Assembly: GCF_000755285.1 (NCBI RefSeq)
Contig: NZ_BBMK01000001.1
Coordinates: forward strand, 248,001 to 312,000
DNA: 64,000 nucleotides
DNA from: Nonlabens ulvanivorans
GTDB taxonomy: Bacteria; Bacteroidota; Bacteroidia; Flavobacteriales; Flavobacteriaceae
Reading direction: 5' to 3'
Below the pieces are notes generated by a model. That model worked only from the letters and a program-made list of their open reading frames with translations, was not told where the DNA came from and ran no database searches. The position numbers and the translations under genes were made by a program. Below are positions 10,549 through 19,481 of this stretch, one piece after another. How positions within the stretch are numbered: position 1 is the stretch's first letter; every line of letters starts with the position of its first letter.

Positions 10549-10998
10549 ATGATAGAACCTTACGACCACGAATATTTTATGAAAAAAGCGTTACAAGAAG
10601 CGCAAACTGCCTTAGATCGTGGTGAAATTCCCGTGGGCGCTGTAATCGTTACTCAAAATCGCATTATTGCCAAAGGTCATAACCTCACTGAAACTCTAAC
10701 CGATGTTACCGCACATGCAGAGATGCAAACCATCACAGCTGGAGCTAGTTTTATAGGTGGAAAATATTTAAAGGATTGTACCATTTACATCACATTGGAA
10801 CCTTGCCAGATGTGTGCTGGTGCTCTTTACTGGTCTCAAATCTCAAACATCGTTTACGGAGCGAGCGATGAACATAGAGGCTATCTTAAAATGGGAACAC
10901 AGTTGCATCCTAAAACCAAAGTCGTTTCAGGTATTCTAGAAGAAGAATGTAGTGCGATCTTAAATGAGTTCTTTGCTAGAAAAAGAAGTTTAAATTAA
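10549..10998 (+). CDS. tadA: tRNA-specific adenosine deaminase
   Basis: This 149-residue zinc-dependent deaminase converts A34 to inosine in the tRNA-Arg(ACG) anticodon. The zinc and catalytic motifs are HAEMQT (His and catalytic Glu, about 62-64) and EPCQMCAGAL (two Cys ligands, about 88-91). The length is typical for TadA. The start at 10549 begins MIEPYDHEYFMKKALQEA, with the family's first helix. Guanine or cytosine deaminases are alternatives, but the motif spacing and the VGAVIV and YGASDEHRG segments favour TadA. It is convergent with the small membrane protein, 3 bp apart. Confidence 0.88.
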   Translation: MIEPYDHEYFMKKALQEAQTALDRGEIPVGAVIVTQNRIIAKGHNLTETLTDVTAHAEMQTITAGASFIGGKYLKDCTIYITLEPCQMCAGALYWSQISNIVYGASDEHRGYLKMGTQLHPKTKVVSGILEEECSAILNEFFARKRSLN

Positions 10999-11001
10999 GG
11001 C

Positions 11002-11235
11002 CTATTCTTCCTCATCATCATCTTTCAAAGCATCTGGATTCCAGATGAATGATTTCAATTTCTTGTCTTTATAGCGCACGATTAAAAAACCAGGCATTAC
11101 TATAAAAAACAAAGTCATCACAGCGGCACCTATCGTCTTTTGTGCAAGCGCATAATCACCACCATTATACAGATTGTAAAAACCTATAATTAAGGTAATG
11201 ATGACTCCTATTAATAGTATGCTTATAATTTTCAT
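11002..11235 (-). CDS. Small two-helix membrane protein
   Basis: A 77-residue protein with two hydrophobic segments (about 3-20 and 32-53) and an acidic C-terminal tail ending KDDDEEE. A flavobacterial small membrane protein of unknown function is all that can be supported. It lies between tadA and aspS and is probably transcribed alone, because a hairpin-forming repeat separates it from aspS. Confidence 0.6.
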   Translation of the reverse strand: MKIISILLIGVIITLIIGFYNLYNGGDYALAQKTIGAAVMTLFFIVMPGFLIVRYKDKKLKSFIWNPDALKDDDEEE

Positions 11236-11275
11236 TAAAACTTTTCACTAAAATTGAACTATAAAATGAAATATT

Positions 11276-11331
11276 GAGCTTGTCAAAAAATCAACCTATT
11301 GTTGTAAATCACGTCTCGACAAGCTCAATGT
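11276..11331. repeat. Intergenic inverted repeat carrying the GAGCTTGTC/GACAAGCTC element
   Basis: TTGAGCTTGTC at the left and GACAAGCTCAA at the right form an 11-bp stem around a roughly 36-bp loop, between the small membrane protein and aspS. Flanking ATGAAAT and ATTTCAT extend the symmetry. The core matches the element at 14670-14694. Similar sequences are common between flavobacterial genes. It may act as a weak terminator, but no U-tract follows. Confidence 0.6.
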
Positions 11332-11358
11332 GAGCCATTTCATCTTGATACTTAACGA

Positions 11359-13108
11359 TTATAAAGTAACCTTCAAGTTTAATTCTGTTAACTGCTCTTG
11401 ATCAATTGCACTAGGTGCATCGATCATTACATCGCGACCACTATTATTCTTAGGAAATGCGATAAAGTCACGTATCGTTTCTTGTCCACCTAGGATAGAA
11501 ACTAATCTATCAAATCCAAATGCTAATCCTGCATGTGGTGGCGCACCATATTCAAATGCGTCCATTAAGAAACCAAACTGTGCTCTTGCCTCATCTGGTG
11601 TGAATCCTAAGTGGTCAAACATCAATGCTTGTAATTTCTTATCAAATATTCTTACAGATCCACCACCTATCTCATTACCATTCATCACAAGATCATAAGC
11701 GTTTGCACGCACATTACCTGGATCTGTTTCTAACTTATCAATGTCTTCTGGTTTAGGAGAAGTAAATGGATGGTGCATCGCGTGGTAGCGTTTTGTGTCT
11801 TCATCCCATTCTAATAACGGAAAATCTACAACCCATAACGGTGCAAAAACTTCTGGATCACGTAATCCTAGACGCTCAGCCATTTCCATTCTTAAAGCAC
11901 TTAACTGTGTTCTAGTCTTATTTGCTGGACCAGACAGGACACAAATCAAATCGCCAGCTTGTGCGCCAGTAGCCTTTGCCCAGTTGGCAAGATCTTCTTG
12001 ATCGTAGAATTTATCTACACTAGACTTGTAAGTTCCGTCCTCATTGCAACGCACATAAACCATCCCAAGGGCACCTACTTGCGGTCTTCTTATCCAGTCT
12101 ATTAATTTGTCTATTTCTTTTCTCGTGTAGCTATTAGCACCAGGAACTGCTATTCCTACGACTAGTTCTGCCTCGTTAAAGATTTTGAAGTCCTTCGCTT
12201 TCGCGAAAGCGTTCAACTCACCAAATTCCATCCCCAAAACGGATATCTGGTTTATCATTACCATACTTCTTCATCGCCTGATCATAGGTCATGCGAGGAA
12301 AATCGGCAATATCAATGTTCTTTACTTTTTTCAATAAGTGACGTGTCATTTCCTCAAAGATGTTCAACACATCTTCTTGTTCCACAAATGACATCTCGCA
12401 GTCTATTTGTGTGAACTCTGGTTGACGGTCTGCACGCAGGTCTTCATCACGGAAACATTTTACAATCTGGAAATACTTATCCATACCACCTACCATAAGC
12501 AACTGCTTAAAAGTCTGTGGTGACTGTGGTAAGGCATAAAATTGACCTTCATTCATACGAGATGGCACAACAAAGTCACGAGCACCTTCTGGCGTGGATT
12601 TAATAAGAACAGGCGTTTCTACTTCTATAAAATCTTTGCCTGCTAGAAAATTACGTACTTCCATAGCAACCTTAGAACGGAAAATCAAGTTCTCGCGCAC
12701 TGGATTACGACGTATGTCTAGATAGCGATACTTCATACGCAACTCTTCTCCACCGTCCGTATTATCTTCAATGGTAAAAGGTGGCGTTTTAGACTCACTT
12801 AAAATATTCAATTCTTTTACTAGAATCTCTACATCACCTGTAGACATTTTAGCATTTTTAGATTCACGTTCAATCACGGTACCTTTAACCTGTATCACAA
12901 ATTCGCGACCCAGTTTTTGAGCGCGTTCTAGCAAAGCTTTATCTGTACGTTCTTCATCAAAGATAAGTTGAGTAACGCCATAACGGTCTCTCAAATCCAC
13001 CCAAACCATAAAACCTTTATCGCGGCTTTTTTGAACCCAACCGGCCAGTGTTATTTCTTTATTTACATCGCTAGCGCGCAGGCTACCACAATCGTGTGAT
13101 CTATACAT
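11359..13108 (-). CDS. aspS: Aspartyl-tRNA synthetase, interrupted by one indel
   Basis: A class II aminoacyl-tRNA synthetase charging tRNA-Asp. An N-terminal OB-fold anticodon domain (about 1-110, [20 protein letters not shown]) is followed by motif 2 ([18 protein letters not shown]) and motif 3 ([15 protein letters not shown]). The frame breaks in a C4 run at 12232-12235: with C3 the protein reads [13 protein letters not shown] and totals about 582 residues, the standard size. aspS is essential, so an error in the sequence is most likely. A perfect copy of the 16-bp palindrome encodes AFAKA just after the junction, where relatives have unrelated residues. Confidence 0.92.
12196..12211. repeat. 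16-bp palindrome copy (in aspS)
   Basis: Perfect CGCTTTCGCGAAAGCG, read as Ala-Phe-Ala-Lys-Ala in aspartyl-tRNA synthetase. Confidence 0.92.
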
Positions 13109-13286
13109 AACTATTCATATAATAAGCTGCAAAAATAAGCCGATTTTAAACATCTAAAGCAGCATTAAAGTAAAGATTATCGTGAATTACTTATCTAAAG
13201 TATGCACAACAACTCATTTTAACTAAGTATAACAACCTAATAAACAGTGTTTTCTACCTCTAATGTAACTTAATGTTACCTAAATG

Positions 13287-13317
13287 TTGCGTATAAGTAT
13301 TTTTAAAGTTAAATTTG
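13287..13317 (+). promoter_or_regulatory. Predicted flavobacterial promoter
   Basis: TTG at 13287-13289 and TAAATTTG at 13310-13317, 20 bp apart, match the Bacteroidota -33/-7 pattern (TTG, then TAnnTTTG). The pair lies 22 bp before the start of the MORN-like gene at 13339. The rest of the 230-bp gap between aspS and this gene shows nothing else recognisable. Confidence 0.6.
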
Positions 13318-13338
13318 GTTATCTAAAATGATGGAACG

Positions 13339-13698
13339 ATGAAGAAATTTCTTTTTATATGTGCACTTTTTGTAGGAGTATTTGCAATGGCACAAGAGAC
13401 AAAACCACAATTTGAAAAGCAAAACGACGGAACTATAAAAGCTACTTACTTTTATTCTAATGGAGCCGTTTCACAAGTAGGAACATTTAATCAAGATAAT
13501 GAAAGACATGGTGAGTGGATTTCATATAACCTAGAAGGACAAAAAAGCGCTCAAGCCGAATATCAAAATGGTGAGAAAGCTGGAAAATGGTTTTTCTGGA
13601 ATGATGAAAAACTTACAGAAGTAGATTATAGTAATAATGCTATCGTGTCAGTAAACACATGGGTAAATAAAAACCCAGTAGCTACTAACAAACCGTAA
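13339..13698 (+). CDS. Exported MORN-repeat (YwqK-like) protein
   Basis: This 119-residue protein has a signal peptide (FLFICALFVGVFAMAQ). Three or so repeats of the MORN/YwqK kind follow: IKATYFYSNGAVSQVGTF, HGEWISYNLEGQKSAQAEY and KAGKWFFWND. Such proteins are sometimes labelled antitoxin-like, but no toxin partner is adjacent and no function is established. It stands alone, with its own promoter upstream and a strong terminator at 13721-13753. Confidence 0.75.
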   Translation: MKKFLFICALFVGVFAMAQETKPQFEKQNDGTIKATYFYSNGAVSQVGTFNQDNERHGEWISYNLEGQKSAQAEYQNGEKAGKWFFWNDEKLTEVDYSNNAIVSVNTWVNKNPVATNKP

Positions 13699-13720
13699 GC
13701 AATACACTATCAATCTAGAA

Positions 13721-13753
13721 AATCCCTCTTGAAACTTTCAAGAGGGATTTTTT
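13721..13753 (+). terminator. Rho-independent terminator
   Basis: AATCCCTCTTGAAA and TTTCAAGAGGGATT form a long perfect stem followed by TTTTT, 22 bp after the MORN-like gene. Confidence 0.9.
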
Positions 13754-13868
13754 ATGCAATCACTTTAAGTTTTAACTAAAACTAACGACTAAACCTTAAC
13801 ATAGTTTTGTTTAAACTTATATGATGATAAGTTAAACAATTCATATCTTTACACTAAAGTAATTTATT

Positions 13869-14552
13869 ATGGCAACGGCAAAAAAAACCACAGCAAAAAA
13901 GACTGCTAAAAAGAAAGAAATCACTCGTCATGACGTGATTACTGCTTATATGGATTATGTTCTTGAGCATGAAAAAACACCTAAGAGCATTTACAAATTT
14001 GCTAAAGACAACAACATGTCTGAAGCAAATTTCTACAATTTCTTTGGTAATTTTGATGGGTTGCGTAAAGATATTTGGAACACTTTCTTCACCATGACTA
14101 TGGATGTAGCTCATAAAAACGAAGAATATGCGCATTTTTCAAATCGTGAAAAAATGCTCACGTTTTTCTATACTTTCTTTGAGTTACTTACCTTAAATAG
14201 GAGCTATGTGCTTTTTACTCTTAAAGAGAATCAGCACATGATGAATAAGATGGAGCAATTAAAAGGATTGCGCAAGCACGTAAAAGGGTTTGCAAAAGAA
14301 CTGATTCAAGAACGCAACGAGAATAAAACCAATCTTTTATTAGAGCGCAGCGAGACACTTTATAGTGAAGGTGCTTGGGTGCAAATGTTATTCTTAATGA
14401 AATTCTGGATGGATGATGACAGTGCTGGATTTGAAAAGACAGATATGGCCATTGAGAAGTCCGTGAACACCATTTTTGATGTTTTTGACAATACACCACT
14501 AGATGCCGTTCTAGACTTCGGTAAATTTTTGTGGAAAGAGCGTATGGCTTAA
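13869..14552 (+). CDS. TetR-type regulator with Lys/Ala-rich N-terminal tail
   Basis: This 227-residue protein opens with a basic tail rich in Lys, Ala and Thr (MATAKKTTAKKTAKKKE), resembling histone H1 tails. A TetR-like helix-turn-helix follows (about 30-65, SIYKFAKDNNMSEANFYNFFGNFDGL), then an all-helical C-terminal domain. It probably binds DNA and senses an unknown ligand. It precedes an ABC1 kinase on the same strand by 163 bp, so it may regulate or cooperate with that gene. The basic tail could add non-specific DNA binding. Confidence 0.75.
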   Translation: MATAKKTTAKKTAKKKEITRHDVITAYMDYVLEHEKTPKSIYKFAKDNNMSEANFYNFFGNFDGLRKDIWNTFFTMTMDVAHKNEEYAHFSNREKMLTFFYTFFELLTLNRSYVLFTLKENQHMMNKMEQLKGLRKHVKGFAKELIQERNENKTNLLLERSETLYSEGAWVQMLFLMKFWMDDDSAGFEKTDMAIEKSVNTIFDVFDNTPLDAVLDFGKFLWKERMA

Positions 14553-14603
14553 TCAAACTTAAAATTAAGCTTGAAAATAAACCGAGAATAAGTTAGTTGT
14601 TCA

Positions 14604-14619
14604 CGTTTTCGCGAAAGCG
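14604..14619. repeat. 16-bp palindrome variant (intergenic)
   Basis: CGTTTTCGCGAAAGCG, one mismatch to the consensus, between the TetR-type regulator and the ABC1 kinase. Confidence 0.8.
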
Positions 14620-14669
14620 TTACTCTTACAATCCAAATTTAGAAATTTAAATCTTGAGTTACTTCAAGA

Positions 14670-14694
14670 GTGTCACACTGAGCTTGTCGAAGTG
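14670..14694. repeat. Dispersed element CACACTGAGCTTGTCGAAGTG
   Basis: The segment TGTCACACTGAGCTTGTCGAAGTGG in the gap before the ABC1 kinase carries the same core as the inverted repeat at 11276-11331. This 20-bp motif recurs between genes in many Flavobacteriia genomes. Its imperfect internal symmetry (CACT, AGTG) allows a small hairpin. Confidence 0.55.
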
Positions 14695-14715
14695 GATTTC
14701 ACAAAGTGAATTATT

Positions 14716-16056
14716 ATGAAAACACTAGATAAAATACCTACTAGCAAAATAGGCCGTACCACAGAGCTAGTGAAAACTGGCGCTAAAATTGGTGCCAATT
14801 ATATCAAGTATTATTCTAAAAAAGCAGTGAATCCATCCATGGATCGTTCATCGCTTGATGAGGATAATGCAACCGATATTTATGATGGGTTAAAAAGCTT
14901 AAAAGGTAGTGCGCTTAAAGTAGCGCAGATGCTTTCTATGGATAAGAGTTTGTTGCCTGGTGCTTATGTGGAGAAATTTAGTCTAGCCCAGTTTAGCGTC
15001 CCACCACTTAGTGCTCCACTAGTACGCAAGACTTTTAAGAAGTACCAAGGTGCATTTCCTGAAGAGATTTATGACACGTTCTCAAAAGATTCTGTAAACG
15101 CAGCAAGCATAGGTCAAGTTCATAGAGCTACAAAAGGTGGTAAGGAACTTGCCGTTAAAATACAATATCCTGGCGTGGCAGAGTCTATAGGTAGTGACCT
15201 AGCTATGGTAAAGCCTATCGCTATTAAGATGTTTAATTTAAAAGGTGAAGATTCTAAAAGATATTTCTCTGAAGTTGAAGACAAATTAACTGAAGAAACA
15301 GATTATACACTTGAGGTAAAACAAAGTATTGAAATCACTGAGGCCTGTTCTCATATTCCTAATATGAAGTTTCCACAATATTATCCAGAGCTTTCTAGTA
15401 AGCGTATTATCACAATGGACTGGATGTCTGGGCAGCACTTGAGTGAATTTGCAAAAACAGATTTCTCAACAGCAACTGGTAATAAGTTAGGACAAACACT
15501 TTGGGATTTTTATATGTTTCAAATGCACGGTTTAAAAGCCGTTCATGCAGATCCACATCCAGGGAATTTCTTGATTTCTAAAGATGAGGAACTAATCGCC
15601 ATCGACTTTGGTTGTATTAAAGAAATTGTAGACGAATTCTACCAACCTTACTTTGAACTTGCTGTGCCTGCAAGTATTAATAATCCAGAGATTTTTAAGG
15701 AAAAACTATACCAATTAGAAATTTTGCGCAAAGACGATAGTGAGAAAGAAATCGTTTATTTCAGCGCCTTATTTCATGAAATGTTGAGTTTATTTACAAA
15801 GCCTTTTCAAGAAAAAACATTTGATTTTGCAGACAGTTCTTTTTGGGATGAGATTTCTTCATTAAGCGAAAAATACAGCAACGATAAAGAATTACGTAAA
15901 ATGAATGGTAACCGTGGTAGCAAGCACTTCTTGTATATCAACCGCACGTTCTTTGGACTTTATAATCTATTACACGATTTAAAGGCGTCCGTAAATACTC
16001 ATGAATATGTGAAGTATCTTGAGGAAAAAGGATTTAAAAATCATAGTGCCTTGTAA
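14716..16056 (+). CDS. ABC1/AarF-UbiB family atypical kinase
   Basis: This 446-residue member of the ABC1 (ADCK/UbiB) family has an Ala-rich nucleotide loop (AASIGQVHRA, about 133-142), the ATP-binding Lys (AVKIQYPGV), the catalytic-loop motif HADPHPGNFLI (about 276-286) and the DFG-like IDFGCIKE. The family's KxGQ signature appears as KVAQ (GSALKVAQMLS, about 68-71), so the Gly is replaced by Ala. UbiB-family proteins support isoprenoid quinone or lipid metabolism. The target here is not known, and a general membrane-lipid role is the safest reading. The preceding TetR-type gene is a candidate regulator. Confidence 0.85.
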   Translation: MKTLDKIPTSKIGRTTELVKTGAKIGANYIKYYSKKAVNPSMDRSSLDEDNATDIYDGLKSLKGSALKVAQMLSMDKSLLPGAYVEKFSLAQFSVPPLSAPLVRKTFKKYQGAFPEEIYDTFSKDSVNAASIGQVHRATKGGKELAVKIQYPGVAESIGSDLAMVKPIAIKMFNLKGEDSKRYFSEVEDKLTEETDYTLEVKQSIEITEACSHIPNMKFPQYYPELSSKRIITMDWMSGQHLSEFAKTDFSTATGNKLGQTLWDFYMFQMHGLKAVHADPHPGNFLISKDEELIAIDFGCIKEIVDEFYQPYFELAVPASINNPEIFKEKLYQLEILRKDDSEKEIVYFSALFHEMLSLFTKPFQEKTFDFADSSFWDEISSLSEKYSNDKELRKMNGNRGSKHFLYINRTFFGLYNLLHDLKASVNTHEYVKYLEEKGFKNHSAL

Positions 16057-16066
16057 GACCAAAGAA

Positions 16067-16908
16067 TCAATAGTCTTTTAAGTAAACAGCATCTTGTTTT
16101 AATTCATCAGTTACTGTGTTGTCCTCTGTCTTAAATTTAGTTGGTAGTGTTTGATAATTGTTATTCTTATCAGTTAGGTATAGATCTATATGTAAATGCG
16201 GTCCTGTACTCCATCCTACATTACCACTAAATCCAATATGTTGTCCTTTTTTTACTTTTTGTCCCACTTTTACTCGAACTCCATTTTTCTTAAAATGTAG
16301 GTATTGCATAATTGTACCATCAGAATGAAGAATTTTGACGTAATTATTAAAATCTGCACAACTAGGTTTATCGCAATTCTTACTATTAAGTTTGACCACT
16401 TCAATTACTAGCCTTCACGACATGCATAGACTTTAGTCCCAATAGGCATATCAAAATCAATTGCATATTTATCTTGGTGCGAGATATCACCATTATAGCC
16501 TTGACCTACTTTGAAAGAAGTACCTTTTTCAAAGGGTAAATCGTAGACATAGTCTTCATCATAGTCAGTATCTGTGACGTCACCTAAGAAAATTGAGGTA
16601 TTTCCTTTCTCAAATTTCCACCCTTTTGTAGCATCTATTTTTACAAAGTCAAGTATTAAAACATCTTTAGATTGAGCTGGTATAACGATAAATGTCCCAT
16701 TAGGTTTTGAAGCTTTTAAGTTTACAGGGTTGTATCCAATCTTATAAGTTATGGGCAATAGATTATTATTAGAAACGTAAAGCTTTGTTCCTCCATCGTA
16801 CTTTTCCCATCGCTGACTATATTTTGTAGTCCAATCGCCCTTTTGAGCAAGAGAAAGGTTGAAAATTAGACATAAAACAATTAAGATAATTCTTTTCATT
16901 CTAAACAC
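16067..16908 (-). CDS. LytM/M23-type peptidase, interrupted by one indel
   Basis: Reconstructed as about 280 residues with a signal peptide (IILIVLCLIFNLSLAQ). The C-terminal M23 domain shows the zinc-site elements HQDKYAIDFDMPIGTKVYA (His and Asp), then KKGQHIGFSGNVGWSTGPHLHIDLYL, with the HLH catalytic motif. It probably cuts peptidoglycan crosslinks or acts as an envelope regulator. A base is missing near 16409-16412: adding one gives REGLVIEVVKLNSKN, which joins the two halves. The start may be the internal Met at residue 4 (MKRIILIV). Confidence 0.82.
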
Positions 16909-16979
16909 TTTACGGTTATTATCCTACAAATATAATAAAGTATTTAACTCAATTATTGACCGTATTTTAATATGAAAAC

Positions 16980-18259
16980 CTACCTCTTATAAACCACACC
17001 ATCTTTCATTACAAAATTAACTTTCTCTAGAATAGCTATATTCTTTACTGGGTTTTCATTTACAGCTATGATGTCTGCATAGAATCCTTGCTGGATTTGA
17101 CCTATATTATTTTCTTCTTTTAAAATCATCGCTGGTGTAATCGTGGCACTTTGAATAGCTCCATGGCAGGCATTCCTGCTTCCACCATATACCCAAATTC
17201 TTTTGCGTTCTTACCATGTGCAAATACGCCAGCATCAGTACCGAAAACGATAGGCACACCACGTTTATAAGCTCTAGCAAAAGTTCCTTGAATCTGTGGT
17301 CCTACCGTTCTTGCTTTAGGAACTACTATAGCTGGATAAAAACCATCTACTTCGGCCTTTTCAGCAACCTCTTTTCCTGCGGTGATAGTAGGTACGAGAT
17401 AACAATCCATTTTCTTCATTAAGTCCATCGTTTCCTCACTCATATACGTTCCATGCTCAATAGTTTTCACACCACCTAAAACTGCACGACGCATTCCTTC
17501 ATCACCATGTGCATGTGCAGCGACGTGAAATCCATAGTCTGCAGCAGTTTCAGTAATTGCTTTAATCTCTTCTATAGTAAATTGCGGATTGCTACCATTT
17601 TTTGCAACGCTTAAGACGCCACCAGTTGCCGTTATTTTTATACAATCAGCACCATTTTTATAACGATGTCTTACTGCTTCCCGACCTTCGGCAGGTGAGT
17701 TTGCCACGCCTTCACGTGGTCCTGGATCACCCATTAATGCTTGATTGCTTCCATTTGTTGGATCTGCATGTCCACCAGTTGTGGCAATGGATTTCCCTGC
17801 TGTAAATATTCTAGGACCTGGAACTTTACCAGAATTAATAGCATCTCTTAACGATATATTGATACCGCTACCGCCTAAATCTCTCACAGTTGTAAATCCA
17901 GACATTAAAGTAATCTCTGCATATTGAACAGAGCTATAGGCAACATCTGCTGGGTCATCCACATATTTTGCAACATATGCATGTGGATTATATTCTGTCT
18001 CCATATGCACATGCATGTCTGTAAATCCAGGCATGACCCATTTATCTTTTAAGTCTATATAAGTTCCGTCTTCTGGAATGTCAAGAAATCCTTTTTCTAC
18101 TTTGGAAATGCGATTATCAACTACCGTAATAGTCATTTTATCTTGCCATTTTCCTTTTTTACTATCCAGCACGTGACCTGCATGAATGTAAGTGGTCATA
18201 TCTTGGGCAACGGTTATAAATACCGTTAATAATAAAAGGAAAGTGAATTTGAGTTTCAT
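16980..18259 (-). CDS. Exported metal-dependent amidohydrolase, interrupted by one indel
   Basis: Reconstructed as about 426 residues of the imidazolonepropionase-like amidohydrolase family, often annotated as Xaa-Pro dipeptidase. The signal peptide ends TVFITVAQ. The metal motifs are GFTDMHVHMETE (HxH, about 82-84), CIKITATGG (bridging Lys), the His residues in AAHAHGDEG and TIEHGT, and the Asp in VFGTDAGV. The frame breaks near 17160, where one base is missing: restoring it turns AMELFKVP into AMEAIQSATITPAMIL and continues about 50 codons to a stop at 16980. The substrate is unknown. Confidence 0.85.
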
Positions 18260-18307
18260 AACTAATGATTTGAATTGTGAAGTTATGAAAATGCTATTTC
18301 AAAATTG

Positions 18308-19480
18308 CTACAGAATCGTCAATTTCAAATATTGCCAGCTGTGTTCTTCTTTGCGATCATCGTAATAAGTACCAGTAACAGCACTATCTATGGGATGTAC
18401 TTTTAAGATCAGCTCGTTTTTTGATATCCAGAAAGAACTGCTCAATTCTTCATCAATTTCCCAAGACTGGAAATTGATGCTTAAAGCGTTTTGTAACACT
18501 AGATTCTTATCTAAATATTTAACTTCTAATTGCGCACCTGATACCATATAGAAATGACCAAACTCTACTGAGTAATGAGATTTTGGAGCAATATTTAAAT
18601 GAATTTGTTTCTTCTCTCCAGTCTCCATATCAATTCCATAATACTCTCTTCCTTCAAAATCTGCATAAAGAACATATAGATTTAAAGCCTCAATCTTCCC
18701 CAGATAATGATGATTATAAGAGAACTCTCCTTGCCAAGGTTCTATGGTTTTAACAGTTCCATTCTTAAGTGGTAAATTAAACTTAAACCAGCCTCCATCA
18801 TTTTCATTACCGTCATTATAAATATAGTCTGGCTTATTGGATTCATCTATGTCATAAGGCGATATCTTCTTTTTATGGATGACATCTTCTAGCTCGACTG
18901 CTTCTATTTTAATTTTAGACTTTAAAAAAGCGGTAGCATCATCTCCATATTCAGATTTCATTCTATTAATGACTGTTAGTGGCTCCACATGTTCTTGATA
19001 ACGTGGATAACAATCTATATAAGCGCTGTAGTTATAAGTGTCTTCATTCACTTGATAAGTTGCACTATAAAGACTTTCATAATTACAATCTATATAACTG
19101 AAATCATTGAAAAGATACAATGATAACAGCGGCAAATCATCTAGGTGATAACTCAAATAAGCACTAAAAACATAACCGCCAGGATTGTCTTTAAGATCCT
19201 CATATGGAACACTTTTCCAGACTTTTACCCAATAGCCTTCTAGTTTCTTACCATTATCAATCACAAATGTTTTCACATCTCTCGATCCTGGTGGCGACCA
19301 ATCTAGCTTAGTTCCATAAGGTAATTTCATAATTACATTACCATCTGGTCCAGCAACGTCACGCATATTCAATCCGCTTTTTGCAACTACATAGATACAT
19401 TCTTTATCGTAAGATGGTGTGGTTTCCGCTTTTGCGAAAGCGTAATTCAACAACAATAGAACTGTGAGTAGTATTCTCAT
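18308..19480 (-). CDS. Exported SH3b-domain protein, paralogue B
   Basis: This 390-residue protein has a signal peptide ending AFAKAE, encoded by a palindrome copy. A bacterial SH3 domain follows (about 30-100; SGLNMRDVAGPDGNVIMKLPYGTKLDW), then a region of about 290 residues with no family I recognise. It starts 2 bp downstream of a related gene with the same layout, so the pair arose by tandem duplication and is probably one transcript. SH3b domains often bind cell wall or peptides, but no catalytic domain is visible. Confidence 0.7.
   Translation of the reverse strand: MRILLTVLLLLNYAFAKAETTPSYDKECIYVVAKSGLNMRDVAGPDGNVIMKLPYGTKLDWSPPGSRDVKTFVIDNGKKLEGYWVKVWKSVPYEDLKDNPGGYVFSAYLSYHLDDLPLLSLYLFNDFSYIDCNYESLYSATYQVNEDTYNYSAYIDCYPRYQEHVEPLTVINRMKSEYGDDATAFLKSKIKIEAVELEDVIHKKKISPYDIDESNKPDYIYNDGNENDGGWFKFNLPLKNGTVKTIEPWQGEFSYNHHYLGKIEALNLYVLYADFEGREYYGIDMETGEKKQIHLNIAPKSHYSVEFGHFYMVSGAQLEVKYLDKNLVLQNALSINFQSWEIDEELSSSFWISKNELILKVHPIDSAVTGTYYDDRKEEHSWQYLKLTIL
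19427..19442. repeat. 16-bp palindrome variant (signal peptide of SH3 protein B)
   Basis: CGCTTTTGCGAAAGCG, one mismatch, encodes AFAKA at the end of the signal peptide. Confidence 0.85.
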
Positions 19481-19481
19481 A

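Noticed and set aside
13339-13698. Toxin-antitoxin module based on the MORN/YwqK-like protein
   Set aside because: No partner toxin is adjacent, the protein has a signal peptide and it stands alone with its own terminator.
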